A DNA stretch of 64,000 nucleotides from Moniliella sp. 'wahieum'. Lineage: Eukaryota > Basidiomycota > Moniliellomycetes > Moniliellales > Moniliellaceae. The stretch lies in the NCBI GenBank assembly GCA_003971905.1, contig RSEE01000055.1:389579-453578 (forward strand), read 5' to 3'. This document shows positions 22,701-34,725 of the stretch, one piece after another. A model generated the notes under the pieces. It saw only the letters and a list, made by a program, of their open reading frames with translations. It searched no databases and had not been told where the DNA came from. Made by a program: the position numbers and the translations under genes. The number at the start of each line of letters is the position of its first letter. Position 1 is the first letter of the stretch.

Positions 22701-25700
22701 TTTGGATTACGGAGGTTGCTGACAAGCCCAAATTCACCACAATATATTAACGTTTCTTTTGCTGTACGAAGAGATTATTGTATACCCTGTCTGCCTCTCA
22801 TCTCCACCCGGTCTCAAAATACCTAAAGCTAACAGTTCTATTCTCTCTTCTTAGGATACCCACATTACCAAATTCCAACCCTCAACCCGCAACCCTCAAG
22901 CTTCAAATGAAGCCGCCCGATAACGTATAGGTCCTCTGCTGAGGGAGCCTCACTAATTATTATTGAGAACAACTTGAGGGTGGAGAGCCAGCGAGGAGAG
23001 AAGAGGTCTCTCTGCTCTACGAGCTTTGTGCGACTGCTCGCTTTGACTACCATTTATAGTTGCTACTGTAATTTTACTACGCTGCATTGCTTCCTCTTCA
23101 CCTGTACTAGCCTGTTTGAGTTTTGACTCTCAGCTGAGCCTCAGCGCTGAGCCTCCGAGACACGTTGAAAAGTGCCGTCACTCTGTCACTCTGTGACTCT
23201 GCCAAATTCTGCTCACACGTTTGTGCCCCCCCACAAAGACGGAGGGGAGAGTCTGGGACATGCCAGAGGTGACAGTCTACGAATAATTTAAGGGCACTGG
23301 CGACAGCTCATATATCCTTCTTCTGTTGGTGCTGTTTTGTTCGCATTATTCGTGTGGCCTACCTCTTGATGGAGGAAGAATGGAGTGAACCCAAGGTGGG
23401 CGAGCGAGGCAAGAAGAGAGTCAGGTGGACCCACATTGAGACGATCAGTAGGACCAGCAGCAGCGTTTTTGATGATGTATTGGGACGCAGAGGTCAACCA
23501 ATACCCCCCCACCCAAAACGGCACACCCCGGGGAATATAGCAAGACTAACTAATAAAGGGGAGTTGGCATCCTGGAAAGGGAATCTCCCTGCAGATGGAC
23601 ATGGTTTATTGATCGTTGATAGTAGTTCTTCATCCAGTCTGTCACCCCTCTGGCTCGTCGGGCAAGGGGGGGGGGGGCGAGACCGGGCGTATAGACCCGA
23701 AACGTGGGCTTCGTACCAAAGAACTGTCCTTCTGCCTGGTTACCGGTATTCTGCTGTACTGAGTCCTAGCGTCGGAGGCCGATGTTGAGGGAGGATGTAG
23801 GACAAGGCGATCGGCCGCTTGCCACAATCAAGTGCATTCTTGTTCAGAGGGGTGTTTATCTAGGCAGGCAATGTTCCGTGAGCTATAGGATGCGATATAC
23901 TAAGCTGTGGTCCGTTGCGAGACCACATGCCTGAAGCGCTGAAGGTAGCCCCCCCCCGCATGAACGCACCCACGGAGCACCGGCTATCAGAAGCCGAGAG
24001 AGATGAGCGATTGTAAGCGCAGCAGCGGTGCCAATGGTCGAATTGCCCTGTGACATGTGACACCTTCTCTACAACATAGGTTACAGGCACAAGGCGCGGA
24101 TCAGAAAGGGAAGATACATATACTGATTATCGATCAAAACCCCACCTCTCAGTACTGTGCCTTCATGCTGGAAGAGTTGGAAGAGGTGAACGAAGAGTGG
24201 ACCAAAAAGTTTCTGCAATATCCATACCAAAACGTCTGGGTCTGGCACGGTTTGAGGAGAGGGGGTTTGTCCCGCTTCTCTAGTGTTCATGTAGTTTTGG
24301 GTTTTGGATAGGGACCAGGACCAGGACCGTAAGGAACCGAGTACTGAGTCTGAGTCTGAGATCATCTCAGCCTTAGAATGAGGACCGATTGGGGAAAAGA
24401 TATGGACGCTGCTTCGTTGAGATGGATGATCGATTATCGATTATCGATTATCCCGTAAGGAGATGCCCCGGCCAAATGTTGTTCTGGAGTCAATATTCAG
24501 TCCATACGTGGTGTGCAGTGGCGGCAGGTACCAGGTGGTGACATGGTGACATCTCAATAACCCAATGCCGTGACACAAAAGCGGCGTCAACACGTCAATC
24601 GCACGGGACTCTCGATAACGTTGTTAAGTACGTGTTCACAGTTGAACGTGGAATGCTAAGCGGCTCATCAGGCTGGGCCGTGGCAGTTACTGTTCAAGCT
24701 TCAAGGTACAAGGTACAATATTGGTCCACCGGCTGTCCACCAAGAGTATATACAGACAGACACAATGTCGTAACCGCATCCGGCAACTATTGCCCACATG
24801 GAAGCCGCCGGTACATCGTCGTAACTATTAACACGCCATAGTACTCCCCTGCCTGCAAATGCCTCCTTCAATTGTTGTCATGCATCTCTTGTCGATCAAC
24901 CTTGCTCTTTCTTCGTAGGCGTTGGGCGGCTGAGCCTCAGCATCAAGCTGCTGTAAGCGTCAAGCTTCGAGCTTCAAGCTTCAAGCTTCAAGAGGGTCCA
25001 TGATCGAATCCAGCATCGAGTTCGCGGAGGAGTGTACGTGGAAGCAGAGGCTGGCGCTGAGGTGCTGAAGAAGCTTGAAGCCAACAATGGAAGCGGATAG
25101 TCGTCGATCAGCAACAATTCAGACTGGCATGCGCCGGTTGTCCGCATTCCAGGCATGCACCGCGCTGCCCATTCCTTTATTTTTTTTCAAACAATGGCTG
25201 GCGACAACGCAGCGAGCGAGCACAGTCCTCAGCAAGTATACCACGCGTGATGTCACACATACTTTGAAATTTGAACGTTGAACGCCCGCCATTGACCATC
25301 CCTTTGCATCGCTCCGCCACGTTACTTACTCCCCCAGCCACCACCGTTATCTGCGTTCAATGGAACCATGACAACGAAGCAGCATCGACACTGTCGATCC
25401 GATCGGTCATTCTGCTTGTTCAGGCAACCCCAGTTCTGCACCCTTGGCCCCATGGACCAACACCCAGACCAGGAAGGGTTTGTGGCATGAGTGTATGAGA
25501 GAAGCCGGTGCCACACACTCATGCCGCTCTTCCTCCGGCCTTTCTGGAACAGGAAGATCTTGTGGAAGGTGGGCAGGATCGCTGTGACATGTTACATGTT
25601 ACAGGAAGAGTGCCCAAACAAGTAGGATCTGCATCCTGTCCAATCGAATCGTCCAGGCCCACACTCTAGCCCTTGCCCATTCTGGCCACAAAAGCCCAGA

Positions 25701-26147
25701 GCAGACGCATTCCGATCAACATTATTCTTTCCTTACATGCTACATTTGGATCTCAGATCTCAGATCTCACCAGAGGACTGCGCACAACAGACGCTCCTAC
25801 TGTGTGTTCCTACCTGTCGCTTTGCTACAACAGGCATGATGCATGATGCTCTTCTCTGCCACTGCTCTCCCTAGGTATAATCAAGAGCAAGATACTCAGC
25901 ACAGCAGCAGTGTGGTATACCTATCTATGGTGGCATCTCATACTACTGCCCCGCCTTAACCGTATGAACTAGTATCCAGGGTGCCCAGCTGTATATAAAC
26001 CAGGGCCTATGTGTGGTCCTATTGACTCTATCTTCATCATCTCTTCTCCCCACACCCCCACCACCCCCACCACCCCCCTCCTTCACTTACCGCGGGCACC
26101 TCTTCTTCCCCCCCACTCTTTTCCCTCACGGTATACGCTCTTTGATC
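19740..26147. other. Large gene-poor region with dense short repeats
   Basis: About 6.4 kb with no recognisable gene. It holds GTGAGGCGTAAGGC repeats (~19,900-19,950), GCGGGTGCGGGT repeats (~20,000-20,045), CATCT x6 (~20,480-20,512), ATGCAT palindromes (~21,380-21,400), AGTACT words (~22,065-22,085), GAAGGTT x5 (~22,560-22,600), and TCGATTA x3 (~24,430-24,450). The frames 23,354-23,788 (+) and 24,057-24,311 (+) are the longest non-repetitive ones; neither matches a family I know. Confidence 0.55.
25993..25999 (+). promoter_or_regulatory. TATA box of the Ser-rich secreted protein gene
   Basis: TATATAA 155 bases upstream of the ATG at 26148, followed by a C-rich pyrimidine tract. Position and spacing fit a core promoter. 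Confidence 0.55.
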
Positions 26148-27755
26148 ATGAAGGTCTTTAGTTCCTTGCTCGCTTGGACGATGGCCCTGGCAGTCGTTTC
26201 CTATGTTGAAGCAGCCAAATACACTCTTCCCACCAAGCAAATGTGCCTCAACCGGTTTTCGCACACTGACAAGGGTACGTTGCAACGCCTTTTCCCTTCT
26301 CCTTTCTCCGAAGACGACACACACCATGATCGAGCGGATGAACTAACATTGAACTGTTTTTTTCATATCCAGACAACCGTGTGACTGTGCACGTGTCCTG
26401 CTTGCAGTACGGCATTGCCAAGGACAGCAGTGTGAGGGACCGGGTGGTCCATGGCAATGGCAAGCGCGAGTCTCGGCCCAAAGCGCGCCACTTGCGCGCC
26501 AACCCGCACGAGGGCATCCTAGCCCAGCGAGATGGCACAACGCTCTTGTCGGGCTTGGTCAACGTGGCGGTAGGCGGCAACGTGACCAACAACTACAACC
26601 AATGCAATGGCGACAGCCCCATCCTTTGGTTTGATCAACATTGCCATCGACGGTCACATTACCAACAACTACAAGAGAGGCAACTTGGATGACATCTTGG
26701 ATGGCCTGGTCAATGTCGGTATCCTCGGAGGTGATGTGACCAACAATTTTAATTCCCCCCCAGACTGCGGTGCTTCCTCAAGCACTTCTTCCCCCTCTTC
26801 TTCGTCGGCGTCGTCGACCACTGCTCTCAGTCCTCTTCCACGGCTAGTAGCAAATCTTCCTCGTCGCGCTCGTCTACGACCACTGCCTCCCGTTCTTCCT
26901 CGGTCTCGTCCTCCTCGGTCTCGTCCTCGTCCTCGTCCTCCTCGGTCTCGTCCTCGTCCTCGTCCTCCTCGTCCTCGTCCTCCTCGTCCTCGTCCTCGTC
27001 CCACTCATCTTCTTCGTCCGTGGAACCGCCGCCGCAATGCGGTCCCACCTCGGTGCATCACCATTCTTCCTCCTACCTCGTCGTCATCGTCTACTTCCAC
27101 CCCCGCTCACCACCATCACTCGCACTCGCATTCGCGCTCTCAGTCCCCTTCCAAGTCTCATTCCAAGTCTCATTCCAAGTCGCGCTCGCGTCACCATTCT
27201 TCCTCTGCGTCGTCCACCCACTCGCGCCACCACCACTCTTCCTCCTCCAAGTCCCACACGCATACCCCCAAGTCCTCGTCCCACAGTAGCACGAGCCACC
27301 ACCATCACCCTTCGTCCTCGACCAAGTCGTCTACCAAGTCTTCGAGCAAGTCGTCGACCAAGCCTTCGAGCAAGTCGTCTACCAAGCCTTCGAGCAAGTC
27401 GTCCAGCAGCCTTTCGTCGACCAAGTCGTCCAGCAGCCTTTCGTCGACCAAGTCTTCCAGCAGCCTTTCGTCGACCAAGTCTTCCAGCAGTATCTCGTCG
27501 ACCAAGTCTTCCAGCAATATCTCGTCGACCAAGTCCCGCAGCAGCTCTTCGCCTACCAGCAGCCATTCCTCGACCCGATCCTCTTCGTCCAGCAGCCGTT
27601 CGTCGAGTCAATCTTCATCGTCCTCGTCGTCATCATCTTCTTCTTCTTCCTCCTCGTCCCGCCCTACCTCTTCTTCCTCAGGAGGGGGAAACAACCTGCT
27701 TGACGGTATCCTCAACGTGGGTGCTTTGGGGGGGCAGGTCAACAACAACTTTTAG
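26148..27755 (+). CDS. Secreted Ser-rich surface protein with four NV..GG.VTNN motifs
   Basis: I do not recognise the family. A signal peptide is clear: MKVFSSLLAWTMALAVVSYVEA, 22 residues (given here as MKVFSSLLAW then TMALAVVSYVEA). An intron lies at 26,275-26,372 (GTACGT...CCAG, 98 nt). Exon 2 has two Cys, a basic linker and then LLSGLVNVAVGGNVTNNY (~26,548), GLINIAIDGHITNNY (~26,627), ILDGLVNVGILGGDVTNNF (~26,695). After a very long Ser/Thr/His/Lys-rich region, a fourth copy LLDGILNVGALGGQVNNNF ends the protein exactly at the stop. The Arg/Pro-rich stretch seen at 26,820-27,040 in the continuous frame is Ser codons read out of frame, so two compensating errors are likely. Such Ser/Thr-rich regions are normally heavily O-mannosylated. 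Cell-wall or surface-coat role is inference. Confidence 0.65.
27314..27540. repeat. Ser-Lys codon repeats inside the surface protein gene
   Basis: Tandem TCGTCGACCAAGTC(G/T) words with periods of 24-30 bp encode repeated STKSSSK and SSTKSSSSL blocks. The period is a multiple of three, so copy number can change without breaking the frame. Confidence 0.8.
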
Positions 27756-29765
27756 AAAATAACCTACTGTCATCTTATTGATGTCTCTCCCTCCCTCCAT
27801 TCGGGCGGTTCCGTTGCAGCAAGAAGTCGATCACCCGACTCGACTGTGTGCATTTCGGCCCTCCCACCCCCACCCCCTTTTTCACATCTTGGGGGCCGAG
27901 CTGGTTCTCTGGTCCCTTCAATTTCTTTGTCTCTCGTTTTCCGGATCCCCTTTCTCCTCGTGAACCTCCCTCTCACCTCCCTCTCTTCTTTACCGCCTTT
28001 TCCTTCCGTTGTCCCCTTGGTCCTCGTCTTGTGTCTACTATCATTTTCATGAGCTCTTTTCCCTCTCACGTTCTTCATATTGTTAGGTCGAGCTCTTCAG
28101 TTCTCAGTTGGTATATAGCTGCCTTCCCCCTGATTGCATCTCGACCACCTCTTCCCCTACTGCCTTGCTCGCCTGCCACTGCCACAGCGATATAAATTGC
28201 GTCTTTTCTGTATGTTTATGCCCCGTGTTTGATTTCCTAGAGACGATCATTGAGATCAATCATCGAATGTATCAATGCATTGACCACTGTGATGCAATGT
28301 GTGACCAATGGTTGGTCGATTGATATATTGGTCGGGCGAGGATGGAGGCCGCTGCGCTTTGGGGCTGGGATCTGCTGGGAGACGGGCAGGAAGCTTGCTG
28401 TGGGGAAGCAGGGACGGATGCCCTACGCCTGTGGCGGCAGACTGGACGGCGGGGGCGGGTGGAGGCGGGTGGAGGCGATTGCCAAGCCTAGGCGGCTTGG
28501 CAAACAAGACGCCCGCCCACACACGGCGCAGAGGGGCGCTGTGCTACGAGGATCAGCATCACATGCACATGCATCACTGGTCACCATGCATCATGCATTC
28601 CTTCGCACTGCGACCCTACGCACTACGCCATACTCAGCACCCGCCCAGACTCAGCCTCGCGCTTTGCCAAGCGAATGCGAGCAACTGCCTCCACACTCGG
28701 CTGCTGCTGCACCCAGCACGACACCCGTGTTCCGCAGGCCATACGATCGCCCCTGGGGCTGTCTGCCTTGCTGGGGCAGCAGCCGAGAGGCCGATCCGCC
28801 GTGCGCTGCACATTCTCTGTTCTTGGTCCCTCGTGCACACCATGGTTACTCTGGTCCCAGTACCCAGTCACTATAGCCACGAGCCACTAGCCACTAGTCA
28901 CTGTGCTGGCCATTCCCTCGGGCCTCCACGCTTCCGCCGTGGCTGGGCGTGCGCAGGCGTGAGCTGGGCATGCCATGCTGGCATACTGGAATGGACGACG
29001 CGAAGGGGAGGGAAGACATGCCAAGGCGGCGAGGCGAATGGGAGAGAAACGCCATGCCAAGGCAGCGCAGCGTGTTGGGCATTGCGAATGCAACCACAGT
29101 GGCGCGATACTCGTGTTGAACGTGGAGACGAGCACATGCACACCGTCTGTCTCTACGCCGCCAGCCACCCCTCCGGCACCCCGACAGCCTGAGCCCCCCA
29201 CAAGCCTACGCAGCTCGGCCGAGCGTGGGGCGCTGCCAAGACGCACTGCGGTCGATGATGATGAATCGACGAGGAGCGATCATTGATCGTTGATCAGCAC
29301 GTACTCAGTATTCAGAACCCAGTACTCAGTACCCACAATCACCATATGACCCGTATGATCTCTCTGCGCCCAAACGTTAATCGCAGTGCCTCCAAGCTCC
29401 CGGAGAGGACTGTCTGACAGGGCCCCATAGTCGGCATGATGTTTTCCCGTAGCCAGCCTGTCTGCCTCAACGCCTCGCTCCATCCTTGTGCCCCGCACCA
29501 TTGGCTCAGGCACCGCACCGCCGCCGCAGCCCTTCTCAGCGCTCAGCCCCCCATCCACCTCCCGCCCCGCCCCGCCTTTTCGTCTGACACCTTCGTCCTC
29601 ATCCGTATCTGTATCCTTATCCCCATCCCCATCCTCACCCCCCCCCTCGGGCCCCTCCCACCAACCACCGCACGCCCCCCTCCTCCACTCTCCTTTCACT
29701 GCCCGCTGTCCCCTGCTCCACGACAGCCTCTCGGCTTCGCATTTCCCCTCCTCCGCCTTGGCACA
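27756..29765. other. Spacer between surface protein and lipase genes
   Basis: Pyrimidine-rich for the first 300 bases, probably 3' UTR. Open frames on both strands between 28,250 and 29,290 follow composition and have no domain. ATGCAT and AGTACT words recur near 28,560-28,600 and 29,300-29,330. Confidence 0.5.
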
Positions 29766-31386
29766 ATGCGCTTCCGTCCCTTGCCCGCTGTCTTCCTCGC
29801 CCTCTCCTTGCTTCTCGCCCTCTTTGCTCTCCTGTACAGGCGGCGAGCCAGGAGGGAGAGCCAGGCCGACCCTACCCCCGCCGCGACAGTCCCAAGGTCT
29901 TGTTCCAGGGCCATCGACAGCTCAGCCATCCCCGAACCCCGCTTCGATCCCTTTTACCTCCGCCCCGGCAACCTGAGCCTGTACAAACCAGGCGATGTCA
30001 TCCGCCATCGCGTCATTCAGGCCCAATACAAAATCAATGGCGCCGGGCGCGTCTCCCAGATTGCGTACCGCACCACCAACTCCCAAGGCCATCCCTCTAC
30101 CTCGGTCACCACCATCATCGAGCCTTCTCGCGGCGTTCAGCCCCGGATGCTGTCCTACCACATCTGGGAGGACTCGACCAACCGCAACTGTGCTCCTTCC
30201 TACACCATTCTAAAGGAAGCGATGCGCCCAACATTATGGTTTTGGGTGCGTTTGTTTCCTCCTTTCTCTTTGCTCGATATATCTAAGCACGCCGCGTGGT
30301 TGCTCCCCCCCACCCCACGGATTCCATCCCTGCTGACACCGACCGGTTTTGCGATTGCCATTGCAGGTGATGATGTGCCGATCTGGTGGTCGTTCCTGCT
30401 CAACAACGGGATCAGCGTTGTGGTACCGGATTATGAGGGCCCCAAATCGGCGCTCTTTGCTGGGTTTACAGCCGGCTACGCCATTCTGGATTCCGCTCGG
30501 GCAGTGAAGCAGTACATGGCCTGGCCGGCCGATGCTCGGATTGCCATGACGGGCTACTGGAGGGCGCCCACGTTACCCCTGGGCAGCGAATCTGGCTCCG
30601 TCGTACGCCTGAACTCAACATTGTTGTGTTACGCATGGCGGCACCCCCATCGACATGGAACTGTCGTTGCGTCATTTTGACAATACGCCCTTTTCGGGCT
30701 TTACGCTGGGCGGCATGATGGCATCTGGGCTTATCCTAAGTTCAACCGGACCATCACCCAATTGCCGACAAGCGCGTTCTCGATGACTTGGCAACCATCT
30801 ATGCCCCGCCCGTTTGTCATTCCATCCTACGCGGCGCCCAGTTTGCTGGCATTCCCTACATGGAGATGCTCAATTTACCTGGTGGCGATCCCTATGCGCA
30901 TCCGGTCGTCAGGGTGCTGGCGCGCGAGACAATGTGGAGCAACAAGTCTTCGGTTGGCGTTGGGTATCCTACTTTTCCCCGTATGATCTACCACGGCCGC
31001 AACGACGATGTGATCAGCTTTGAAGCGGTCCAGGTGTACGTCGACCAAAATGTTCCCACCCTGGTGTCAGATCCAGTTCAACGTGTACGAGCCAATGCGC
31101 ACACAGCTCCCCAACTCGTCCTCGGTGGCGACTTGAATGCAATGAAGTTTGTTTTGGAAGTGATGGAGTCCAATGGCAATTCCTCACCCCCGTCCCGTGT
31201 GGTCAACCTTCCCTGGCCTACTCAACCTTGCCCCTGGGGCATCACAACATCCTCGGCGGCGATATTGTCAAGGGCATCCAAGACCTCAAAGATCAAATCG
31301 GTTCTTCCGCCGACATGCCCAATGTTGGATTTGGTAGCGTTCCCATGTTGCTCAAGATGCTCCAGAAGCTCATTCCCCCCTTTTAA
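29766..31386 (+). CDS. Secretory (LIP-type) triacylglycerol lipase
   Basis: Alpha/beta-hydrolase of the fungal secretory lipase family (Pfam LIP, as in Candida and Malassezia), hydrolysing host or environmental lipids. The ATG at 29766 starts MRFRPLPAVFLALSLLLALF followed by a basic cluster, so it is either a signal peptide or a type II anchor. Family blocks are SYHIWEDSTNRNCAPSY (~30,151), SVVVPDYEGPKSALFAG (~30,415), AILDSARAVKQY (~30,481) and YAHGGTPIDMELSLRHF (~30,628). An intron lies at 30,245-30,366 (GTGCGT...GCAG). The expected GYSGG nucleophile elbow at ~30,551 reads GYW in the raw sequence, with a frame change right there; conserved sequence resumes after it. Further frame changes follow near 30,680, 31,070 and 31,230. 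The stop is at 31,384-31,386. Confidence 0.8.
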
Positions 31387-33173
31387 CTTGGTCTTTTTCT
31401 TTCGTTCGATGACGCACTTGTTGATTTGCTCTTACCCCCCCCTTCCTTCGGAGAAAGTGCCTGGGGTCAGCACGGTATATGTGCTGGAGCTTGGGTTGTT
31501 GCTCGGCTACCTTCTCCGTCGGCCTGTTCCCGTGCCCGGCTGTTCGAACCAAGTGATCCGGGCTGGTACTGCCCTTCATTGCCAAACCTGCCAATCACTT
31601 TGGCTCTTTCCTTTCCAGCTCGCCACGAACGGGCCCTCCCCCCCCCCCCCCTGAGGCTGAGGCACCGTAGGTTACCCCGTTCTCCCCCTTCTCTTCTTTC
31701 GTTTCATTATTAATTTCCTCGTGTTCTCCTCGGCTTTTTCCTTTGCCTTTGCTCTACCTTCCTACTACCACCTCCTCACCCTTTCCCTCTCTCTCCACCT
31801 ATCGTTCTATCGTTCTTTGCACCGCGGCTCATCGAGCTCCTCTCTCTTTTTTGTTATCCTCCCTTTGCTTTGACTCTTCATCTCTCTCCGCGTTTGGCCG
31901 GGTATTATTAGCATTCCATTTGGCTGCAATGTGCATTGGGGACGAGGAGAGGATGCGAAACCACAGTGGCCAAGGGTTGGTGTGGTCACGCCATCCTCTC
32001 GTTCCCCCGTCTGTCTCTGGGTTTGTCGTGGTCTTTGGTCGTGCCGGTGTGGGTTCTGCGGGTTTGGGGTTAGATCAGGGTTGGGTTGCACTCCTCGTAT
32101 ATCCACTTCAATGCCCCTCTCCACCCTTCTTGCTCCCCTCTTGCCTCTCCTGCCGAGTTGTTTGTAAAATGACCAAGAAAAGTCTCTTTGGGCAGCCTTT
32201 CCCAGTTCCTTCCAGCGGCAGGTGCTGTGCATAGTCTCATTCCGTCCCGTCGTCTTGGTCAAAGGGCAGGGGGTATAGAACTACACATCTCACGTCGGCC
32301 CCTTGGTGACGTTGATGTACCACCTGGGTATATCCATGGTACCTTCACGTCCATGACTTATGTTCAGTTCAGAGACAGTACGGCACAGTGCTATACGGCT
32401 ATGCACGGCGCTTTTTCTTGTGGTAGTCTCTGGCCGTGGTCTTGACCTCTGCATGGTGGATCACTATATATAATGTAAGTACTAAGACGATGGTGGGAGT
32501 GTGTCTGCAGAGTTAGTGACTCGTCGTGCGGTTGCTTTGCGCTATACCCCCCGCTATATCCCCCCCCCCCCCCCACTCTTGTTCATACCTCCCAGGCGCG
32601 ATGAACGTTTGCCATTCCTCTCTGGCACCATGTCCACAGACACCCCGACCAAGGCATTGAAGCTATCGACGGACTGCCCCCTATCCCATCAGCCCACTCT
32701 CCTGCTGCCCAAAGGCGAGTCGGCCATCCCCCGTTTCATACTGGCTACGAGACTTGCAACTAGTTTTCCTGCCAAGGCGAACCGAACCTTTCTCCTGTCG
32801 TGCTCTTCACTACAACACTGTGCCCGACTCTGGACGGGGCTAAAGGTGGGTCGTCAAGTTAGCCTAAGCAGACCAGGGAGACGAGGTAGACCATGTAGAC
32901 CATTTTAGGATTGCATGGGCCGAACAGAAACGGTACCCAAAAAGAGCAACCATTTCCGGCTCTGGGATGACACAGTATCACTTTACTGTCCCATCCCGTG
33001 CGAAGCGACAAAACAGATGGAGCAACGGGTAGGTCGTCCGGTCACTGTTCCGTCTTTTGGTAAGGGTGGTGAGGGTGGTTAAGGGCGGCAGGGGTGAGGG
33101 GGAGGGAGAGAAAAAAGAGACCAAAGATGCAGTCCTGTCCTTCTCTCAACAGAGTATCGTAGCCTTCTGGTCT
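31387..33173. other. Spacer between lipase and RPL30
   Basis: No gene recognised. It has poly-C runs at ~31,639-31,650 and ~32,561-32,574, long CT-rich tracts, and a TATATATA at ~32,465. The frame 31,743-32,234 follows the CT-rich composition. Confidence 0.5.
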
Positions 33174-33623
33174 TTAGTTCGACACCGAGGAGAGCAGGTC
33201 CGAGTCACCCGCGTCCGTAACCGCGAGCACACTAGATCAAAGCCATGTCAGTCAGTATACGGTAAGTGGGTCAACCCGGCAAGAGGGGGAAGAGAACCAG
33301 AGAGGAAGAGGAAGAAAGAAAAAATAAAGAAAAAACACGTACCCAACACGGAAGAGCTTCCCGGACGCCGTGCCCAGAGCCACATTCGAGCCCTGGTAGT
33401 GGTGCACCAAGGTCTTGGACAGCATGGCGTAGTACTCCAGCTCCGACTTGCGCAGCGGCGGCGTGTTGGCCGAGATGAGAACCAACTTGGCCTTGCCATT
33501 GCGCAGGGTCTTGAGCGTGCTCGAGTAGCCCAGTTGCACCTTGCCCGACTTCATGACAAGTTGCAACTTGCCATTGATGTTCTCCTGCGTCGAGGTCTTC
33601 TTCTTGTTGCTCACAGGCGCCAT
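33174..33623 (-). CDS. RPL30: 60S ribosomal protein L30 (eL30)
   Basis: Component of the large ribosomal subunit, L7Ae-type RNA-binding fold. The start at 33623 opens [39 protein letters not shown] and [13 protein letters not shown] are diagnostic. Exon 1 is 33,623-33,343; the intron is 33,342-33,232 (GTACGT...TCTAG, 111 nt, phase 2), splitting the Gly codon of FRVG; exon 2 is 33,231-33,174 and encodes [13 protein letters not shown] plus SSVSN before the stop. Length of about 112 codons matches the family, and this gene has no frameshift. An ATG five codons upstream is in frame but is not conserved. It is transcribed away from RPL37 across an 829-base shared promoter. Yeast RPL30 autoregulates its own splicing; whether that holds here is not visible. 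Confidence 0.95.
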
Positions 33624-34452
33624 CTTGGACTGCATCATACCAGTCTGTCAGTATGGAACGTTCCCAGTTGCAGCATCAACGCGGCCACCACCCTTCCAGC
33701 TCAGCCATCACGCTTAGGTCCAGCCCCCGCATGCAACCCTCAACAACGTTCGGGTCCGGCTAGGGTGCCGCAGCCGCACCGAAAGTAGGACGAAGCCATT
33801 TCGGCGATTAATACGGCTGGCCGGGCTGGCGGGCAGGATGGGGGGAAGGACGGGAGGGCAGCAGGCCAGGAAAGAGCGTCGACGACAACACCTCAGGGGG
33901 CGATACTTACGAGTTTGTCGGTCCGGTCGGGGGCGTTGAGGAGACACGAAGCAGAGGTTTGGACCGCCCTGCTCGATGGCAGCGAAGGTTAGGGTTCCCG
34001 CCCTGCCCCCGGCCCCGCCGCCAGACTGTCGCCATGCCGAATCATCAGCGACCGCAGCAATCACATAACACTGGTCGGATGCCGGCGTCATAAAAATTGC
34101 GCCTCCGAGGCCACACTGCTGAGTGCCCGTGACCTGTGCGGGTTGGGGGGCGGGGCTGGGGCGGAACGGAGGGGGGGCAGTCAGCCAGCGGAGAGCAAAG
34201 AGAGACACTGGCCGAAGTGGCTGCTGCTGCTACACCACCTCGCCTTCCCCCTTCCCCGCTAGGCTCGTTTATCAAGTACGTTTGACCGATCCAGGCTGTG
34301 GTCCTGCGCACGCTCCTGGGCATTGATTTCATCTGCCATGCCCATCTGGACCGGGGGTGCGCTTGGTCCCGCGTGCGGGAGTAGCGATGCATCCTGAGTC
34401 TGAGCCACTGACTCACTGTTCTTCTTTTTGGCCCTCCCCTCCCCGTTCAGAC
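33624..34452. promoter_or_regulatory. Shared divergent promoter of RPL30 and RPL37
   Basis: 829 bases between two ribosomal protein start codons facing apart. A possible RPL37 5' UTR intron runs from GTACGT near 34,275 to TTCAG at 34,446-34,450. This head-to-head arrangement would help keep the two subunits' mRNA levels matched. No single factor-binding site is convincing by eye. Confidence 0.5.
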
Positions 34453-34725
34453 ATGACTCGCGCACCACCTCGTTCGGTCTGCGCCACATCAAGGCGCACA
34501 CGCTGTGCCGTCGTTGCGGTAAGCGCTCCTTCCACAAGCAGCACAAGGAGTGCGCCTCGTGCGGCTACCCTTCGACCCTTCGCCAAGACCCGTTCGTACC
34601 AGTGGGGCCAGAAGGCCATCCGTCGCCGCACCACCGGCACGGGCCGCATGCGCTACCTCAAGACGGTCCCGCGCAAGGCCAAGAACGGCTTCCGTACCGG
34701 CGCGCCTAAGGCGGCTTCGGCTTAA
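34453..34725 (+). CDS. RPL37: 60S ribosomal protein L37 (eL37)
   Basis: Zinc-binding protein of the large ribosomal subunit. Starting at 34453 (MTR), the family blocks are [35 protein letters not shown] and [19 protein letters not shown] then [16 protein letters not shown], ending GAPKAASA and the stop at 34,723. The four zinc ligands (CRRCG and CASCG) are present. The frame changes twice: near 34,462, where one G appears missing, and near 34,575 between the second CxxC and AKTRS. Both lie inside a universally conserved single protein of ~91 residues, which argues for sequencing error rather than a pseudogene. Confidence 0.92.
   Translation: MTRAPPRSVCATSRRTRCAVVAVSAPSTSSTRSAPRAATLRPFAKTRSYQWGQKAIRRRTTGTGRMRYLKTVPRKAKNGFRTGAPKAASA

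Noticed and set aside
27084-27611. Arg/Gly-rich minus-strand and Arg/Pro-rich plus-strand frames in the surface protein gene
   Set aside because: These are the other frames of TCG/TCC/TCT serine codon repeats.
26148-27755. Hydrophobin
   Set aside because: The eight-Cys pattern is absent; only a few Cys are present.
28308-29192. Plus-strand frame of 294 codons
   Set aside because: Composition-driven, contains palindromic repeat DNA, no conserved block and stops on all relatives' motifs cannot be judged.
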